Made by a program: the position numbers and the translations under genes
DNA from: Geobacter sp.
GTDB taxonomy: Bacteria > Desulfobacterota > Desulfuromonadia > Geobacterales > Pseudopelobacteraceae
Length of the DNA stretch: 64,000 nucleotides
NCBI GenBank assembly: GCA_003574895.1
Contig: PJFB01000008.1
Span: forward strand, 62,001-126,000
Direction of reading: 5' to 3'
Notes under the pieces: model-generated
The model's database searches: none
The model's input: the letters and a program-made list of their open reading frames with translations, nothing else
What the model was told of the DNA's origin: nothing
Shown here: one piece after another, positions 35,344-48,707 of the stretch
How the letters are laid out: each line of letters begins with the position of its first letter
How positions within the stretch are numbered: the first letter of the stretch is position 1

Positions 35344-35571
35344 ATGGTTAAGAAACAGGGCATTGCATTGGCGGTGGTTGCCTTTGCCATATATATATTG
35401 GGTGGTATCGGCTGTTTTGGAGGCATTGCACTGATTGTTCTCATGAAGGGACATGACCTATGGGGATGGGGCGATGGTCGCACCATCGGCTATCTTTTCC
35501 TTTGTTCCGGTGCCTGCCTCTCGGTTCTAGGCGTTTTACTGATGCGTATCTTCAGAAACCGGGGACTATAA
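35344..35571 (+). CDS. Small two-helix membrane protein, trp-linked
   Basis: 75 aa with two hydrophobic segments (IALAVVAFAIYILGGIGCF and TIGYLFLCSGACLSVLGVLL) separated by a polar loop rich in Gly/Trp/Asp (GHDLWGWGDGRT). It starts 4 bases after trpC and is probably in its operon. No family recognised; linkage to tryptophan synthesis is context only. Confidence 0.7.
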   Translation: MVKKQGIALAVVAFAIYILGGIGCFGGIALIVLMKGHDLWGWGDGRTIGYLFLCSGACLSVLGVLLMRIFRNRGL

Positions 35572-35731
35572 CAAATAATATAGCCCCCCCTCCCTGTCTC
35601 TTACAAAGTATTTACCCGCCACAAATTTAGCTAATGCAGCAATTCCACGGCAGAATCGGAGCCAACATGTTCAAGGGTATCCGGTATTGTTCATGGCATG
35701 TGTTGTTCTGGACTATTACATATTCTCCTCG

Positions 35732-37105
35732 TCATTTTCTGACATCGATCCCGTAGCTTTTGATCTTGCGATGAAGATTGCTGCGTTCCAGCTCAATTAC
35801 CTCGGCTGTCCTGGAGATATTCCAGTCATTCTCTTCAAGTTTCTGGAGGATGAATTCGCGCTCAAATTCTTCGCGAGCTTCACGCAACGTCCCGAAATTG
35901 ATTGATCCACTCACCTTGTTATACTGGGATGCCGCAGCAGCCGATCCATCCTTCAGTTCCGGAATATCTGACGGATTGATCGTACGCCCAGGTGTCATGA
36001 TCAGAATACGTTCTACAATATTTTTCAGTTCCCTGACATTCCCTGGCCAATTGTATCTGTGCAAAACCTCCATGGCATCAGGAAGGAAGGCCTTGGGTTC
36101 GCGACCTTCACGGCGAAAGAACTGAGCAACAAAATGGGCAACCAGCAACGGGATATCATCCCCACGTTCCCGTAAAGCCGGAACCTTGAATGGAACTACA
36201 TTCAGACGGTAAAACAGGTCTTCCCTGAATCTGCCTTGGCGGATCTCCTCATCCAATTCCTTGTTGGTGGCAGCAATGAGCCTTACATCCACAGTCACCA
36301 CGCGTGTGCCCCCTACCCGCTCAAAACACCGCTCCTGAAGAATACGCAATATTTTTGCCTGAGTCCTGAGAGACATGTCACCGATCTCATCAAGGAACAA
36401 TGTGCCGCCATCCGCCAGATCGAATTTCCCCTTTTTCTGGGCCACAGCCCCAGTAAAGGCACCTTTTTCATGGCCAAAAAGCTCACTTTCGATCAACTCC
36501 TCAGGAATGGCCGCACAATTGATAGCAACAAAGGGTTTGTCGCGGCGTTCGCTATAATAATGAATCGATCTGGCAACCAGTTCCTTGCCCGTACCATTCT
36601 CCCCAGTCACCAAAACTGAGGCCCTTGTTGGAGCAACGCGCATGATCTGTTCCCGGAGCGTTACCATTAAGGGCGAACACCCTATTAACTCGTATTCATT
36701 ACCTACTGTGCGCTTAAGCTCCTCATTTTCAACCCGCAACTCACTCATCCTCAAGGCGTTGGCTACAGAGATCAGAACCTTGTCCAAAGAGAGCGGCTTC
36801 TCGATAAAATCAAAGGCACCCAGCTTGGTTGTACGTACCGCAGTTTCAATAGTACCGTGACCCGAAATCATGATAACCGTCAGTTGTGGGAAAAGCGTCT
36901 TAAGCCTCTCAAGCACCTCCAGACCGTCCATTTCCGGCATCCATATATCCAGCAACACCAAGTCCGGCAACTCCTGGCGGGCGGATTCCAGTGCCTCAGC
37001 GCCACTTGCTGCGGTCATTACATGGTATCCTTCGTCTTCCAGAATTCCCGCAAGTGAAATCCTGATATCCTTTTCGTCATCAACTACAAGAATTGCCTTT
37101 GACAT
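35732..37105 (-). CDS. ntrX: NtrX-type sigma-54-dependent response regulator
   Basis: 457 aa. Receiver domain (Asp9/Asp10, phosphorylation site Asp53), AAA+ domain with Walker A GENGTGKE (168-175), sigma-54 contact loop GAFTGA (215-220) and Walker B region LFLDEIGDM, and a C-terminal Fis-type helix-turn-helix ([19 protein letters not shown]). Activates sigma-54 promoters when phosphorylated, most likely by the adjacent NtrY. Starts 60 bases after ntrY on the same strand. Confidence 0.93.
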   Translation of the reverse strand: MSKAILVVDDEKDIRISLAGILEDEGYHVMTAASGAEALESARQELPDLVLLDIWMPEMDGLEVLERLKTLFPQLTVIMISGHGTIETAVRTTKLGAFDFIEKPLSLDKVLISVANALRMSELRVENEELKRTVGNEYELIGCSPLMVTLREQIMRVAPTRASVLVTGENGTGKELVARSIHYYSERRDKPFVAINCAAIPEELIESELFGHEKGAFTGAVAQKKGKFDLADGGTLFLDEIGDMSLRTQAKILRILQERCFERVGGTRVVTVDVRLIAATNKELDEEIRQGRFREDLFYRLNVVPFKVPALRERGDDIPLLVAHFVAQFFRREGREPKAFLPDAMEVLHRYNWPGNVRELKNIVERILIMTPGRTINPSDIPELKDGSAAAASQYNKVSGSINFGTLREAREEFEREFILQKLEENDWNISRTAEVIELERSNLHRKIKSYGIDVRK

Positions 37106-37165
37106 TCATTACTCCTTGGAATTCGAGTATATGTAAATTATATCAAGCATTACCCGGGAAATTTC

Positions 37166-39382
37166 CTACCCCGCCGGGAGCTCTACTATAAAACTGGAAC
37201 CTCTTGGTTCGTTGTCCCTAACCCTTACAAAACCGTTGTGATCGGAAATAATACTGCTAACGATCGCCAAACCAAGCCCGGTACCTGATTTTTTTGTTGA
37301 AAAATATGGTTCAAACAATCGTTGTTTGTCCTCATTCGGAATACCAGGACCATCATCTGAAATAGTAAATGACGCCATCTTCAATTCAGGGTCGAAACAA
37401 CTGCTGATGTCGATGGTCCCCTGTTCTTCCATAGCGGCAACCGCGTTTTCCAACATATTGATAACTACCCGCTTGATTTGTACCCTGTCGATCTTGAGCT
37501 GTGGAAGCCTTTCATCAGGGGTAAAAACAAATCGTACCCCCCGGTGCGCCTCTTGATAGAGCGTCAACGTTTCTCTGATCACATCATTCAGATCGTTGAA
37601 ATCAGGCTGAATTGCGGGCATACGCGCAAAATTTGAAAACTCATTAACAAGGTTTTTTAACTCATCCACTGACTTGATGATCATCTCTGTGCATTCGTCG
37701 AACACTTTCTCGTCATCGGTGAATCTTGAGAGATAGCGCTTTCGGAGACGTTGGGCCGACAATTGTATCGGGGTAAGCGGGTTTTTTATTTCGTGGGCAA
37801 TACGCCGCGCCACCTCACGCCAAGCAGCCATGCGCTGGGCCTTCATCACCTGAGTAAGGTCATCCAGAACCAATACGGTTCCCAGAAAATCACCTGTCTC
37901 GTCCTTCAGCATGGTCAGATGCAGATGCAGGACCAGGCGAGTACCACGCACATCCAGGAAAATTTGACGGTTGATGGTGTCCTGTTTAGACAATACCAAA
38001 TCCTTCAGGCTCTCCTTCACAATATCCAGATGGGCATCACGCAACACCTCTCGAAAATTTTTACCCAGGATCGAACCGGTATTGATGCTAAGCAGTTTTT
38101 CGGCAGAAGTATTTATTGTAGTAATAATGCCGTCCCTATCAACCGAGATCACGCCGGCGGCCACATTACGCAGCACGATTTCCATATACTGCCGCCGTCG
38201 TTCTATCTCCTGGTTGATGCGGGAGAGTTCCTCATTGGAGGCGTTAAGTGCAAGCTGCTTGGTTCGCAAATCATCGGTCATGCGGTTAAATGATTGGACC
38301 AGCATGCCGATTTCGTCAGCAGCATAGGATTCAATATGGACACCCAGATTGCCATCTGCAACCGCCCTGGTCGCCTCAACCAACTCCTGAACCGGTTTCG
38401 TCATGCTGTTGGCAAGATATATCCCCATCCAGTAAGCAAAGAAAACTATCACGGTCGCTATAAGAAAAAGTGTAATTATATACCCTGCCCGGATCGGGTT
38501 TTTTAGTATCTTGAGCTGGCGGAATTCATGGTATGAATCCGTGATTTCCTTCATCTTGTTAACCAGTGAATAAGGCACGTAATAGTTGACAACAACCACG
38601 CCTACTACGTCCTTAGCGTTCCATGTCGAGTAGACCGGAACAATGCCACGAATCAGGTCGGCCTTGCCGGCTTGGTTGACACGTGTCAGCTCACTACCTG
38701 CCAATCCACGCTTAATATCCTCCGAGGCCGGATTTGTCAATTCACCTTTGGGAACCTCCGGATTGGAGGCCCTAACTAATTCCTCTCTCTGGGCAGAATA
38801 GACTTCCACGATTCCGAGGTTGTATTCTTTCTGTTTCTGCTTGATCAGCTCTTTTAACTGCGGCAGATTGTCCTGGTTCAACAACTTTTGAGTCCTGATG
38901 AATCCGCTTATCTGACGTCCATAATAGAGGGCATTGGATGCTGAGTTTTTATAATATGTCTGGGCTATTTCCAGAGATTCGCTTAAGGACGTCTCCACTT
39001 GCGTGTTGAACCAGTTATGGACAGTATTGTTTATGAATCCGGCAGCCGCAAAGAAAAGCAGCATGGTGGGAATCAATGATAGCCCGACAAAAGAGATTAC
39101 CAACTTGGTGCGTAAACGGGTGGCAAACGGATTGGAGCGGCTTTCCACGAAGAGTTTCACAACATTGCGGCAGACCAGGTACACTAGCAGGATTACGAGA
39201 AGAATAACGACATTGATGACACCGAAGATGGCTATGTTACTGCCTATTGGTGCATCGGCACTCAGTTGAGTCAAGCGGATTTCCGCCCTGGTAAGAAAGA
39301 TGATCAAAACAATCGCCAAGACGACAATGATCGCTTCACGGACCCTTTTGTTGCGTTCATACTTTGGAAGCCTGGATTCCAT
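37166..39382 (-). CDS. ntrY: NtrY-type membrane sensor histidine kinase
   Basis: 738 aa from ATG 39382. N-terminal transmembrane helices (EAIIVVLAIVLIIF, FGVINVVILLVILL, SLIPTMLLFFAAAGF) flank a ~180-aa extracytoplasmic sensor, followed by another helix (ITLFLIATVIVFFAYW), HAMP, PAS (FREVLRDA), phosphoacceptor box ARRIAHEIKNPLTPIQL with its His, and ATP-binding motifs INMLENAV, DDGPGIP and GTGLGLAIV. Pairs with NtrX. It follows ubiB by 41 bases. Confidence 0.93.
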   Translation of the reverse strand: MESRLPKYERNKRVREAIIVVLAIVLIIFLTRAEIRLTQLSADAPIGSNIAIFGVINVVILLVILLVYLVCRNVVKLFVESRSNPFATRLRTKLVISFVGLSLIPTMLLFFAAAGFINNTVHNWFNTQVETSLSESLEIAQTYYKNSASNALYYGRQISGFIRTQKLLNQDNLPQLKELIKQKQKEYNLGIVEVYSAQREELVRASNPEVPKGELTNPASEDIKRGLAGSELTRVNQAGKADLIRGIVPVYSTWNAKDVVGVVVVNYYVPYSLVNKMKEITDSYHEFRQLKILKNPIRAGYIITLFLIATVIVFFAYWMGIYLANSMTKPVQELVEATRAVADGNLGVHIESYAADEIGMLVQSFNRMTDDLRTKQLALNASNEELSRINQEIERRRQYMEIVLRNVAAGVISVDRDGIITTINTSAEKLLSINTGSILGKNFREVLRDAHLDIVKESLKDLVLSKQDTINRQIFLDVRGTRLVLHLHLTMLKDETGDFLGTVLVLDDLTQVMKAQRMAAWREVARRIAHEIKNPLTPIQLSAQRLRKRYLSRFTDDEKVFDECTEMIIKSVDELKNLVNEFSNFARMPAIQPDFNDLNDVIRETLTLYQEAHRGVRFVFTPDERLPQLKIDRVQIKRVVINMLENAVAAMEEQGTIDISSCFDPELKMASFTISDDGPGIPNEDKQRLFEPYFSTKKSGTGLGLAIVSSIISDHNGFVRVRDNEPRGSSFIVELPAG

Positions 39383-39423
39383 CAACACCTTGCCTTAATC
39401 AAAGATACCGCAAGCAGGCCAAT

Positions 39424-41109
39424 TCACATCCTGCCAGAACGTATTATGGCATACACGAGCCAGAGTCCTATTATTCCGGCAACAGTATAACCAAGAAATG
39501 CCAGCACCGGAAATCCCAAGAGCTTTGGTCCCTTGTCGGTCTGCATGATGATTGATGATCCAATAATCAACGCAGCAAGAATTAGGCTGGAAGAGAGACG
39601 GTTTACAGAACGGTCGAAGTCAGCAGTAAATTTATCCAAGCCACGATGTTCAAGGTCAATCTTGAATTTATTGCGGTTGATTCGATTAATAATCTCTTTT
39701 ACATCGCGTGGTAGATTACGGGCTAAATTAACATATGAAAGCAGGATTGAATTGACATCACGGGATATGCGCCGCGCAGAGTATTTTTGCTTTAATGCCT
39801 TTTCCATAAATGGACGCAGATGTTCCACCATGTTGAAATCAGGATCCAGATTTCGTCCCATCCCCTCAATAATAACCAGGGACTTGGCCAATAACATCAA
39901 ATCAGGCTGTATTCTGATGTTATAAATTGTTATGATCTCGATAAACTCTACCAACATTCTGCCTACTTCAATATCTTGAAGCGGGATTTCATAATAACTG
40001 TCAACGAAATTGGAAAGATCTCGCTTGAGAGCACGTACATTGAGATTGTCGGAGATATCGCCGGCGAAAAGCAATAGCGAGATCACCTCATCCATATCTC
40101 GTTTGATAATGGCAAAAAGGATATCACTCAGAAAAGTTTTTTGTTCATCATCTACTCTTCCGACTATGCCGTAATCGAGAAGACAGATAACGTTTTCCGG
40201 CAATATCATGACATTACCAGGATGAGGATCACCATGGAAAAAACCGTGATTAAGAACCATTTCCAAAAAGGCATCAGCACCACGGCGTGCCACAAGCCTA
40301 CGATCAAGCCCAGTCCGTTCTAACGATTCCAGGTCTGACACCTTAATTCCGTTTACATATTCAAGGGTCAGAACTCCACGGGAAGTCTGATCCCAAAATA
40401 CCTTGGGGAAATGCAACCATTTTATGGTGGTGAAGTTATCGCGGAATCGCTCAATAGTTCGACCTTCTCGAGTAAAATCCATTTCGCGCCTGATAGAGCG
40501 GGCAAACTCACGCACCACACCGATAGGATCATATATTTCGCTGCCAGATATATGATGTTCAGCCAAATTCGCCAACCCCATGAGAGCACTAATATCTGAC
40601 TCAACCAATTCTACTACTCCAGGTCGCCGTACTTTGATGACAACATCCTCACCGGTACAAAGGCGCGCACGATGAACTTGAGCAATAGATGCGGCAGCAA
40701 GAGGAACCGGATCTATCTCAGAATAGAACAGATCAATACTTCCCCCTAGTTCCCGTTCAACCTGCACCTTCAATTCCTCAAATGAAATACTAGGAACAGA
40801 ATCCTGAAGTTTCTCGAATTCGCGAACAAATGACGATGGAACAATATCAGGTCGCGTAGACAAGAGTTGACCTAACTTGATAAAAGTTGGACCTAACTCC
40901 TCTAATACCAAACGCATTCTCTCTGCTGCAGTGAGTCGATAAATCACGGAACTGTCGTGGCGGAACAAACGTTTGCTCCGCGCAACCATATCACTCAGTC
41001 CCAGCATTTCCAGAATATGGTCAAACCCATAGGCGCTAAGCACACGAACTACATTCCAGTAGCGACGGATGCTGCGTATATTTCTGTTTATCTTAAAAAA
41101 GGATAACAT
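39424..41109 (-). CDS. ubiB: UbiB/ABC1-family kinase-like protein
   Basis: 561 aa. Atypical kinase of the ADCK/UbiB group needed for quinone synthesis. TFIKLGQLLSTRPDIVP is the KxGQ motif, LAAASIAQVHRARL the Ala-rich loop and FHGDPHPGNVMIL the catalytic region; two C-terminal hydrophobic helices (SLILAALIIGSSIIMQ, LAFLGYTVAGIIGLW) anchor it. The ATG at 41109 is chosen because the family starts like this (MLSFFKINRN); a GTG at 41154 overlaps the previous gene. No clear SD. Together with the UbiK-like protein it suggests quinone work (menaquinone rather than ubiquinone in a Geobacter-like host, inference). Confidence 0.9.
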   Translation of the reverse strand: MLSFFKINRNIRSIRRYWNVVRVLSAYGFDHILEMLGLSDMVARSKRLFRHDSSVIYRLTAAERMRLVLEELGPTFIKLGQLLSTRPDIVPSSFVREFEKLQDSVPSISFEELKVQVERELGGSIDLFYSEIDPVPLAAASIAQVHRARLCTGEDVVIKVRRPGVVELVESDISALMGLANLAEHHISGSEIYDPIGVVREFARSIRREMDFTREGRTIERFRDNFTTIKWLHFPKVFWDQTSRGVLTLEYVNGIKVSDLESLERTGLDRRLVARRGADAFLEMVLNHGFFHGDPHPGNVMILPENVICLLDYGIVGRVDDEQKTFLSDILFAIIKRDMDEVISLLLFAGDISDNLNVRALKRDLSNFVDSYYEIPLQDIEVGRMLVEFIEIITIYNIRIQPDLMLLAKSLVIIEGMGRNLDPDFNMVEHLRPFMEKALKQKYSARRISRDVNSILLSYVNLARNLPRDVKEIINRINRNKFKIDLEHRGLDKFTADFDRSVNRLSSSLILAALIIGSSIIMQTDKGPKLLGFPVLAFLGYTVAGIIGLWLVYAIIRSGRM

Positions 41110-41119
41110 TATAAGAATA

Positions 41120-41416
41120 TTACTGATTTTGTTTTGATTCCAATTCCTGAACACGCTTCGCTAAAAGGTCAAACTCTTCACGCGAAACCAATCCTAGTCG
41201 ACTAACGACTTTCTGCACTTCAATTTCTGCAGCCTCACGCATCTTTTCACCACTTTCCTTGGCAATCGATTGTAAACGGTCAACAAACTGCTTTCCTTCG
41301 TCTTCTGTCATTTTGTATCGATCCTTCATCTCAGAAATAATTTCTTCAGCTTTTTTCTGTGTAATTGCTGCTGCGCCGATGGCGGTCATTACGGCTTTTT
41401 CGAGTAATTCCAACAT
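41120..41416 (-). CDS. UbiK-like (BMFP) coiled-coil protein
   Basis: 98 aa. A short helical protein with a predicted C-terminal coiled coil; LGLVSREEFDLLAKRVQELE matches the UbiK/BMFP accessory family, also called phasin-like. UbiK interacts with Ubi enzymes in proteobacteria. ubiB begins 10 bases after its stop, which fits an accessory role in quinone synthesis. Confidence 0.75.
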   Translation of the reverse strand: MLELLEKAVMTAIGAAAITQKKAEEIISEMKDRYKMTEDEGKQFVDRLQSIAKESGEKMREAAEIEVQKVVSRLGLVSREEFDLLAKRVQELESKQNQ

Positions 41417-41571
41417 GACATACCTCCAATGACAATAGAATGATCCTGCAACGCTGCAAGCATATCATATGCAAATTAGCTTGCAAACTTGATTGTTGCA
41501 TTTTTGCATCAATTGTCTACTGCATTAGATTATGGTAGCTTGTTTGTAAAATCAAACAGAGGGGCTTTCCA

Positions 41572-42018
41572 ATGCGCATCAAGGAAACATTAACCACAAG
41601 AAATACTAATCGGGAAGATAATAGAAAAACTACTCTAGCGAAGGGAGATAAATCATTGTTTGCAGCAGAACTGAATCAGCAACAAACTGGGTTTCAATCA
41701 TACGAGCAAGAGATTGAAAATCTAAGGCAAGAAATCGATCGGTCTGGTGAGAGACTAAATAAAGAGCCAACACTGCCCAATTTTAAACAGTTCCGTGACC
41801 TATTAAGCAAACTAGCGAAACAAATCAATGCAGAAGCTTATCGGCTTGAAAAGATAGGAGGCACCCCTCAAAATCCACGCTACTTTGAGATAATCACAGT
41901 CATAAATACTGAAGCCGATCGACTATACAATCTTATCATCAGCGAAAACAAGGACCAGTTGGCAATTACAGCAAAGGTTATCGGTATAAAAGGAATGGTG
42001 GTTGATCTATTGACATAA
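41572..42018 (+). CDS. YaaR/DUF327-family protein
   Basis: 148 aa. Basic N-terminus then helical domain (NFKQFRDLLSKLAKQINAEA, EIITVINTEADRLYNLII). The family YaaR (DUF327) is known in Bacillus near flagellar or DNA-related genes without a clear role. SD GAGGGG at 9 bases. Converges on the ribosomal cluster through the shared terminator. Confidence 0.7.
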   Translation: MRIKETLTTRNTNREDNRKTTLAKGDKSLFAAELNQQQTGFQSYEQEIENLRQEIDRSGERLNKEPTLPNFKQFRDLLSKLAKQINAEAYRLEKIGGTPQNPRYFEIITVINTEADRLYNLIISENKDQLAITAKVIGIKGMVVDLLT

Positions 42019-42053
42019 CCGTACAATGTTTTAACTCAGAACTTGCATATAAC

Positions 42054-42087
42054 AAAAAGGGCAAGGGATATACCCTTGCCCTTTTTT
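42054..42087. terminator. Bidirectional terminator between YaaR gene and rplQ
   Basis: AAAAAGGGCAAGGG and CCCTTGCCCTTTTTT form a strong stem with A and T runs on both sides, ending both converging transcripts. Confidence 0.88.
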
Positions 42088-42110
42088 AGTTTTTACGAGA
42101 AAAGCTGAAA

Positions 42111-42614
42111 TTAATCTGCTTTAGCCTCACATACTTGAGCTGGATCTGTTTCTGCAGTTGCCGCAACTGCTGCAGCCTCGTCTATAGCAATAGGATTAGC
42201 GATTACTTTATTGGTTATTGACTTAGCAGGCTTTTGTTTTACCTTTTTAGGCTGCATTTCCTCTTCAACCAATTCAATAAGTGAAATTGGTGCTGTGTCA
42301 CCCTGCCTAATTCCTAATTTTATAATACGGGTGTATCCGCCGAGACGTTCTTTGTAACGTGGAGCTATAGTAGTAAATAACTTGGTTACAACCGATTTTT
42401 CACGAATATAGGCGGCAGCAAGTCGCATTGAATGAAGATCACCACGTTTTCCGAGTGTTATCATCTTCTCGGCAACGGAACGTATTTCTTTAGCCTTGGC
42501 ATCTGTGGTAGTTATTTTTTCATGGCTAAGCAATGAGGTAACCATATTCCTAAACATTGCTTCTCGATGACTGGTAGTCCTGCCAAGTCTTCTGCCAGCT
42601 TTATTGTGACGCAT
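42111..42614 (-). CDS. rplQ: Ribosomal protein bL17
   Basis: 167 aa, against ~120-130 in many bacteria. The core ([38 protein letters not shown]) is standard. A C-terminal ~45-residue tail, rich in Ala/Lys/Glu, is extra ([18 protein letters not shown]). Last gene of the cluster. Confidence 0.96.
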   Translation of the reverse strand: MRHNKAGRRLGRTTSHREAMFRNMVTSLLSHEKITTTDAKAKEIRSVAEKMITLGKRGDLHSMRLAAAYIREKSVVTKLFTTIAPRYKERLGGYTRIIKLGIRQGDTAPISLIELVEEEMQPKKVKQKPAKSITNKVIANPIAIDEAAAVAATAETDPAQVCEAKAD

Positions 42615-42655
42615 TGTATGTTTCCTTTCTAATACTAATAAAAGCTTTTCAAGAA

Positions 42656-43678
42656 CTACTCTTCTTCTTTCTGCTCACCACGCAAACGGCTCATGATTTC
42701 CTGATCAGGGAAATTCTCTAGCTTCATGCCGAATGTCAATCCCATTTCACTCAAAATATCTTTAATTTCATTCAAAGACTTACGACCGAAATTCTGAGTT
42801 TTCAACATTTCAGCTTCAGTCTTTGATACAAGTTCGCCTATAAGCTTAATGCCTGCATTTTTGAGACAATTGGCAGAACGTACTGACAATTCTAGCTCTT
42901 CAACTGTACGATAAAGATTCTCGTTAATCTTATCTTTTTCTTCTTGTGATTCTTCAAATTGTTGCGGTTCGGATTCTTCATCGAAATTTATAAAAATCGA
43001 TAACTGCTCTTTCATGATTTTAGCAGCATAAGAAATTGCATCTTCAGGCTTGGCACTACCGTCCGTCCAAACCTCAATAGTCAACTTATCATAGTCAGTC
43101 ATCTGCCCTACGCGAGCATTGGATACGGCGTAGTTAACTTTTTTAATCGGAGAGTAAATCGCATCAATTGGTATGGTACCAACTGGCGCTTTTTCATCAC
43201 GATTACGGTCGGCCGACACATACCCTTTACCCATTTTAACAGTTAATTCAACTTCTAAATTTGCATCTTTACCACAAGTAGCAATATGGTGTTCAGGATT
43301 CATTACCTCAGCATTATGACCGACCAGAATATCGCCAGCCTTAATAATACCTTCACCTTTGTGGCTTATACGAATAATAGCTTGATCTGTTGAATATAAC
43401 TTAAGACGCACACCTTTAAGGTTAAGAATAATGTCAGTTACATCCTCAGTCACACCCTGAATTGCAGAAAATTCGTGAAGTACACCCTTTATCTTAACAG
43501 AAGTAACTGCTGCTCCCTGAAGTGATGAAAGAAGGATTCGCCTAATCGAATTGCCTAAAGTTATACCAAAACCGCGTTCGAATGGTTCAGCATAAAATTT
43601 ACCGTATGTATCTGAAAGTGTTTCTTTTTCGACCTGAAGCTGTTTTGGCTTAATAAGATCGCGCCAATTTTTATACAT
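42656..43678 (-). CDS. rpoA: RNA polymerase alpha subunit
   Basis: 340 aa. N-terminal dimerisation/assembly domain ([20 protein letters not shown]) and C-terminal UP-element binding domain ([34 protein letters not shown]). Start is the ATG at 43678 with GGAGGAGG upstream; longer in-frame codons overlap rpsD. Followed by rplQ. Confidence 0.97.
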   Translation of the reverse strand: MYKNWRDLIKPKQLQVEKETLSDTYGKFYAEPFERGFGITLGNSIRRILLSSLQGAAVTSVKIKGVLHEFSAIQGVTEDVTDIILNLKGVRLKLYSTDQAIIRISHKGEGIIKAGDILVGHNAEVMNPEHHIATCGKDANLEVELTVKMGKGYVSADRNRDEKAPVGTIPIDAIYSPIKKVNYAVSNARVGQMTDYDKLTIEVWTDGSAKPEDAISYAAKIMKEQLSIFINFDEESEPQQFEESQEEKDKINENLYRTVEELELSVRSANCLKNAGIKLIGELVSKTEAEMLKTQNFGRKSLNEIKDILSEMGLTFGMKLENFPDQEIMSRLRGEQKEEE

Positions 43679-43745
43679 TACAACCTCCTCCGGAGGAAAA
43701 TATCGGGGCTGGATATTACATATAAATGCCTGTAAGCTCCGGGAA

Positions 43746-44372
43746 TTACTTCGAATAAAGCTCAACAATAAGCTGTTCTTGAATTGGAGTTGTGATATCC
43801 TCTCGAACAGGCAGCCCTTTAAGGTTCCCTTTAAAAGCCTCTTTATCAATCTCAAGCCATTGAGGAATACCACGTCTCACGACTGCTTCTAGAGATTCGT
43901 TAATAGAGACTATCTTCTTGCTCTTTTCTCGCAACTCTATAACATCACCAACTTTCAGTTGGATAGAAGGTATGTTTACTTTTCTGCCGTTAAGGACAAA
44001 GTGCCCATGGCGAACCAATTGACGGGATTCTGAACGTGACGACGCAAAACCAAGTCGATAAACAACATTATCTAGACGTCTTTCTAAAAGCGACAGGAGG
44101 TTTTCGCCTGTTACACCTTTTTGACGATCCGCCTCAACAAAATAACTACGAAATTGCTTTTCAAGGAGTCCATAAATACGTCTAACTTTTTGCTTTTCAC
44201 GCAATTGAACTCCATAAGCGGATACTTTTACGCGTGACTGACCATGCTGGCCAGGAGGGTAATTACGCCGTTTAATTGCGCACTTATCGGTATAACACCG
44301 ATCTCCCTTTAAATACAATTCCATGTTTTCTCTTCTGCACTGACGGCATGAAGGTCCTGTATAACGAGCCAA
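43746..44372 (-). CDS. rpsD: Ribosomal protein uS4, zinc-binding form
   Basis: 208 aa. Cys9, Cys12, Cys26 and Cys31 form the zinc site of the C+ form ([17 protein letters not shown]). The S4 RNA-binding domain has [20 protein letters not shown]. Starts with TTG at 44372 after AGGAGG. Primary assembly protein of the small subunit and a possible autogenous regulator of the operon. Confidence 0.97.
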   Translation of the reverse strand: MARYTGPSCRQCRRENMELYLKGDRCYTDKCAIKRRNYPPGQHGQSRVKVSAYGVQLREKQKVRRIYGLLEKQFRSYFVEADRQKGVTGENLLSLLERRLDNVVYRLGFASSRSESRQLVRHGHFVLNGRKVNIPSIQLKVGDVIELREKSKKIVSINESLEAVVRRGIPQWLEIDKEAFKGNLKGLPVREDITTPIQEQLIVELYSK

Positions 44373-44401
44373 TGAAAACCTCCTTTATTGGTTAACGCAG
44401 A

Positions 44402-44797
44402 TTATACTCTTCTTCTTTTTGGTGGGCGGCACCCATTATGAGGAATCGGCGTAACATCTTTAATAAAACTGATATTAAAACCAACTGCCTGAAGAGCCCT
44501 AAGGGCAGATTCACGACCAGACCCAGGGCCTTTTACATATACTTCAATGTTCTTCAGGCCATGCTCTTGTGCCTTCTTAGCGCAATCCTCAGCAGCAACT
44601 TGTGCCGCAAATGGAGTGCTTTTGCGGGAGCCTTTAAAACCCTTTGCACCAGCTGTTGACCATGAAATCACGTTACCAACTGCATCAGTAATGGTAATGA
44701 TCGTATTATTGAAGGTTGCCTGTATATGAGCAACTCCGTTAATAATATTTTTACGTTCCTTTTTTTTACGGACGACTTTCTTTACTGGACTTGCCAT
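44402..44797 (-). CDS. rpsK: Ribosomal protein uS11
   Basis: 131 aa, with [20 protein letters not shown] and the C-terminal [15 protein letters not shown] typical of S11. Small-subunit platform. 24 bases after rpsM. Confidence 0.97.
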   Translation of the reverse strand: MASPVKKVVRKKKERKNIINGVAHIQATFNNTIITITDAVGNVISWSTAGAKGFKGSRKSTPFAAQVAAEDCAKKAQEHGLKNIEVYVKGPGSGRESALRALQAVGFNISFIKDVTPIPHNGCRPPKRRRV

Positions 44798-44821
44798 TCG
44801 TATTCTCCAAAACTAATAGGA

Positions 44822-45190
44822 TTATTTCTTCTTACCTGCTACAGTACGAGCAGGCCCCTTACGTGTTCGCGCATTAGTTTTTGTGCGCTGCCCTCTTACT
44901 GGCAGGCCCTTCCTATGGCGAAGCCCACGATAACAACCAAGATCCATCAGACGCTTAATATTCATTGAAACTTCCCGGCGCAAATCACCTTCGACCTTAC
45001 AATTACGATCTATTTCATCGCGCAGACGTGAAACTTCAGCTTCTGTAAGCTTATCTGTCCGAGTATCTGGATCTATCTTTGCTTCTGAGAGGATTTCAGC
45101 AGCTGTGGATTGTCCAATACCGTAGATATAAGTAAGGGCAATAACTATTCGCTTGTTTTTTGGTAAATCAATACCTGCAATTCGTGCCAA
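44822..45190 (-). CDS. rpsM: Ribosomal protein uS13
   Basis: 122 aa ([43 protein letters not shown]). Head protein, contacts the large subunit and P-site tRNA. Starts with TTG at 45190, 8 bases after AGGAGG. Confidence 0.97.
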   Translation of the reverse strand: MARIAGIDLPKNKRIVIALTYIYGIGQSTAAEILSEAKIDPDTRTDKLTEAEVSRLRDEIDRNCKVEGDLRREVSMNIKRLMDLGCYRGLRHRKGLPVRGQRTKTNARTRKGPARTVAGKKK

Positions 45191-45212
45191 TTGAAAGTCC
45201 TCCTTTAATTAC

Positions 45213-45326
45213 TTATCCCTGACGCTGAGAATGTTTCGGGATGTCACAGATTACGCGAACGATACCCTTACGCTTAACAATCTTGCATTTGTCACATATT
45301 TTCTTTACCGAAGCTCTTACTTTCAT
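45213..45326 (-). CDS. rpmJ: Ribosomal protein bL36
   Basis: 37 aa ([20 protein letters not shown] and onwards). Cys11, Cys14, Cys27 and His32 form the zinc-binding C+ type. Its ATG is 45326, preceded by GGGGAGAAA. Short enough to miss a usual length cut-off. infA is not between it and map. Confidence 0.96.
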   Translation of the reverse strand: MKVRASVKKICDKCKIVKRKGIVRVICDIPKHSQRQG

Positions 45327-45347
45327 TTTTCTCCCCTTCAACAACCG

Positions 45348-48051
<2,704 letters not shown>

Positions 48052-48052
<1 letters not shown>

Positions 48053-48495
48053 TATAGCTTCTCCTCAATTCGCCCGCCAGCAGCAATAATTTTGTCTTTA
48101 GCAGACTGGCTGAACTTTGTAGCGATTACAGTCAAAGGCTTATCAAGTAAGCCGTTACCAAGAATTTTGATCAAGGAATTACTATTGTTAATCAGACCTT
48201 TATCAGCTAGCGCAACAATATCAACTGTGGCACCTGCATCAAAAACGTCGAGCTGCTTAATATTTACTACGGCATACTCTAAGCGCTCAATAGGAGTAAA
48301 TCCACGCTTTGGAAGTCGGCGTTGCAAAGGCATCTGACCACCTTCAAAACCAGCCTTAATGCTTCCGCCAGAACGCGCCTTTTGACCTTTATGGCCTTTA
48401 GTAGCTGTCTTTCCGTGCCCTGAGCCAGTACCGCGACCAATACGTTTTCTTTTTTTAACCGAACCCATTGCGGGTTTGAGTGTATTCAAGTCCAT
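48052..48495 (-). CDS. rplO: Ribosomal protein uL15
   Basis: 147 aa, with [19 protein letters not shown] and [15 protein letters not shown]. Late-assembling large-subunit protein. Ends in the secY start. Confidence 0.97.
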
Positions 48496-48508
48496 TCTAT
48501 CCGCCTCT

Positions 48509-48688
48509 TTATGGTGCGATCTTTAGCATATGGTTAATCTTAGCTATCATTCCCCGGATCTCGGGAGTATCGCTTAGCTCTACTGTCTTGTTTAGCCCTC
48601 TCAAACCAAGACCAGCGACAATATCGCGATGCTTTTTAGGTTTGCCAATTGTACTCTTGACGAGCGTTACCTGCAACTTGGCGTTCAT
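48509..48688 (-). CDS. rpmD: Ribosomal protein uL30
   Basis: 59 aa ([20 protein letters not shown]). ATG at 48688 after AGGTG. Short, as usual for bacterial L30. Confidence 0.95.
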   Translation of the reverse strand: MNAKLQVTLVKSTIGKPKKHRDIVAGLGLRGLNKTVELSDTPEIRGMIAKINHMLKIAP

Positions 48689-48707
48689 AATATATTCACC
48701 TCGATTA

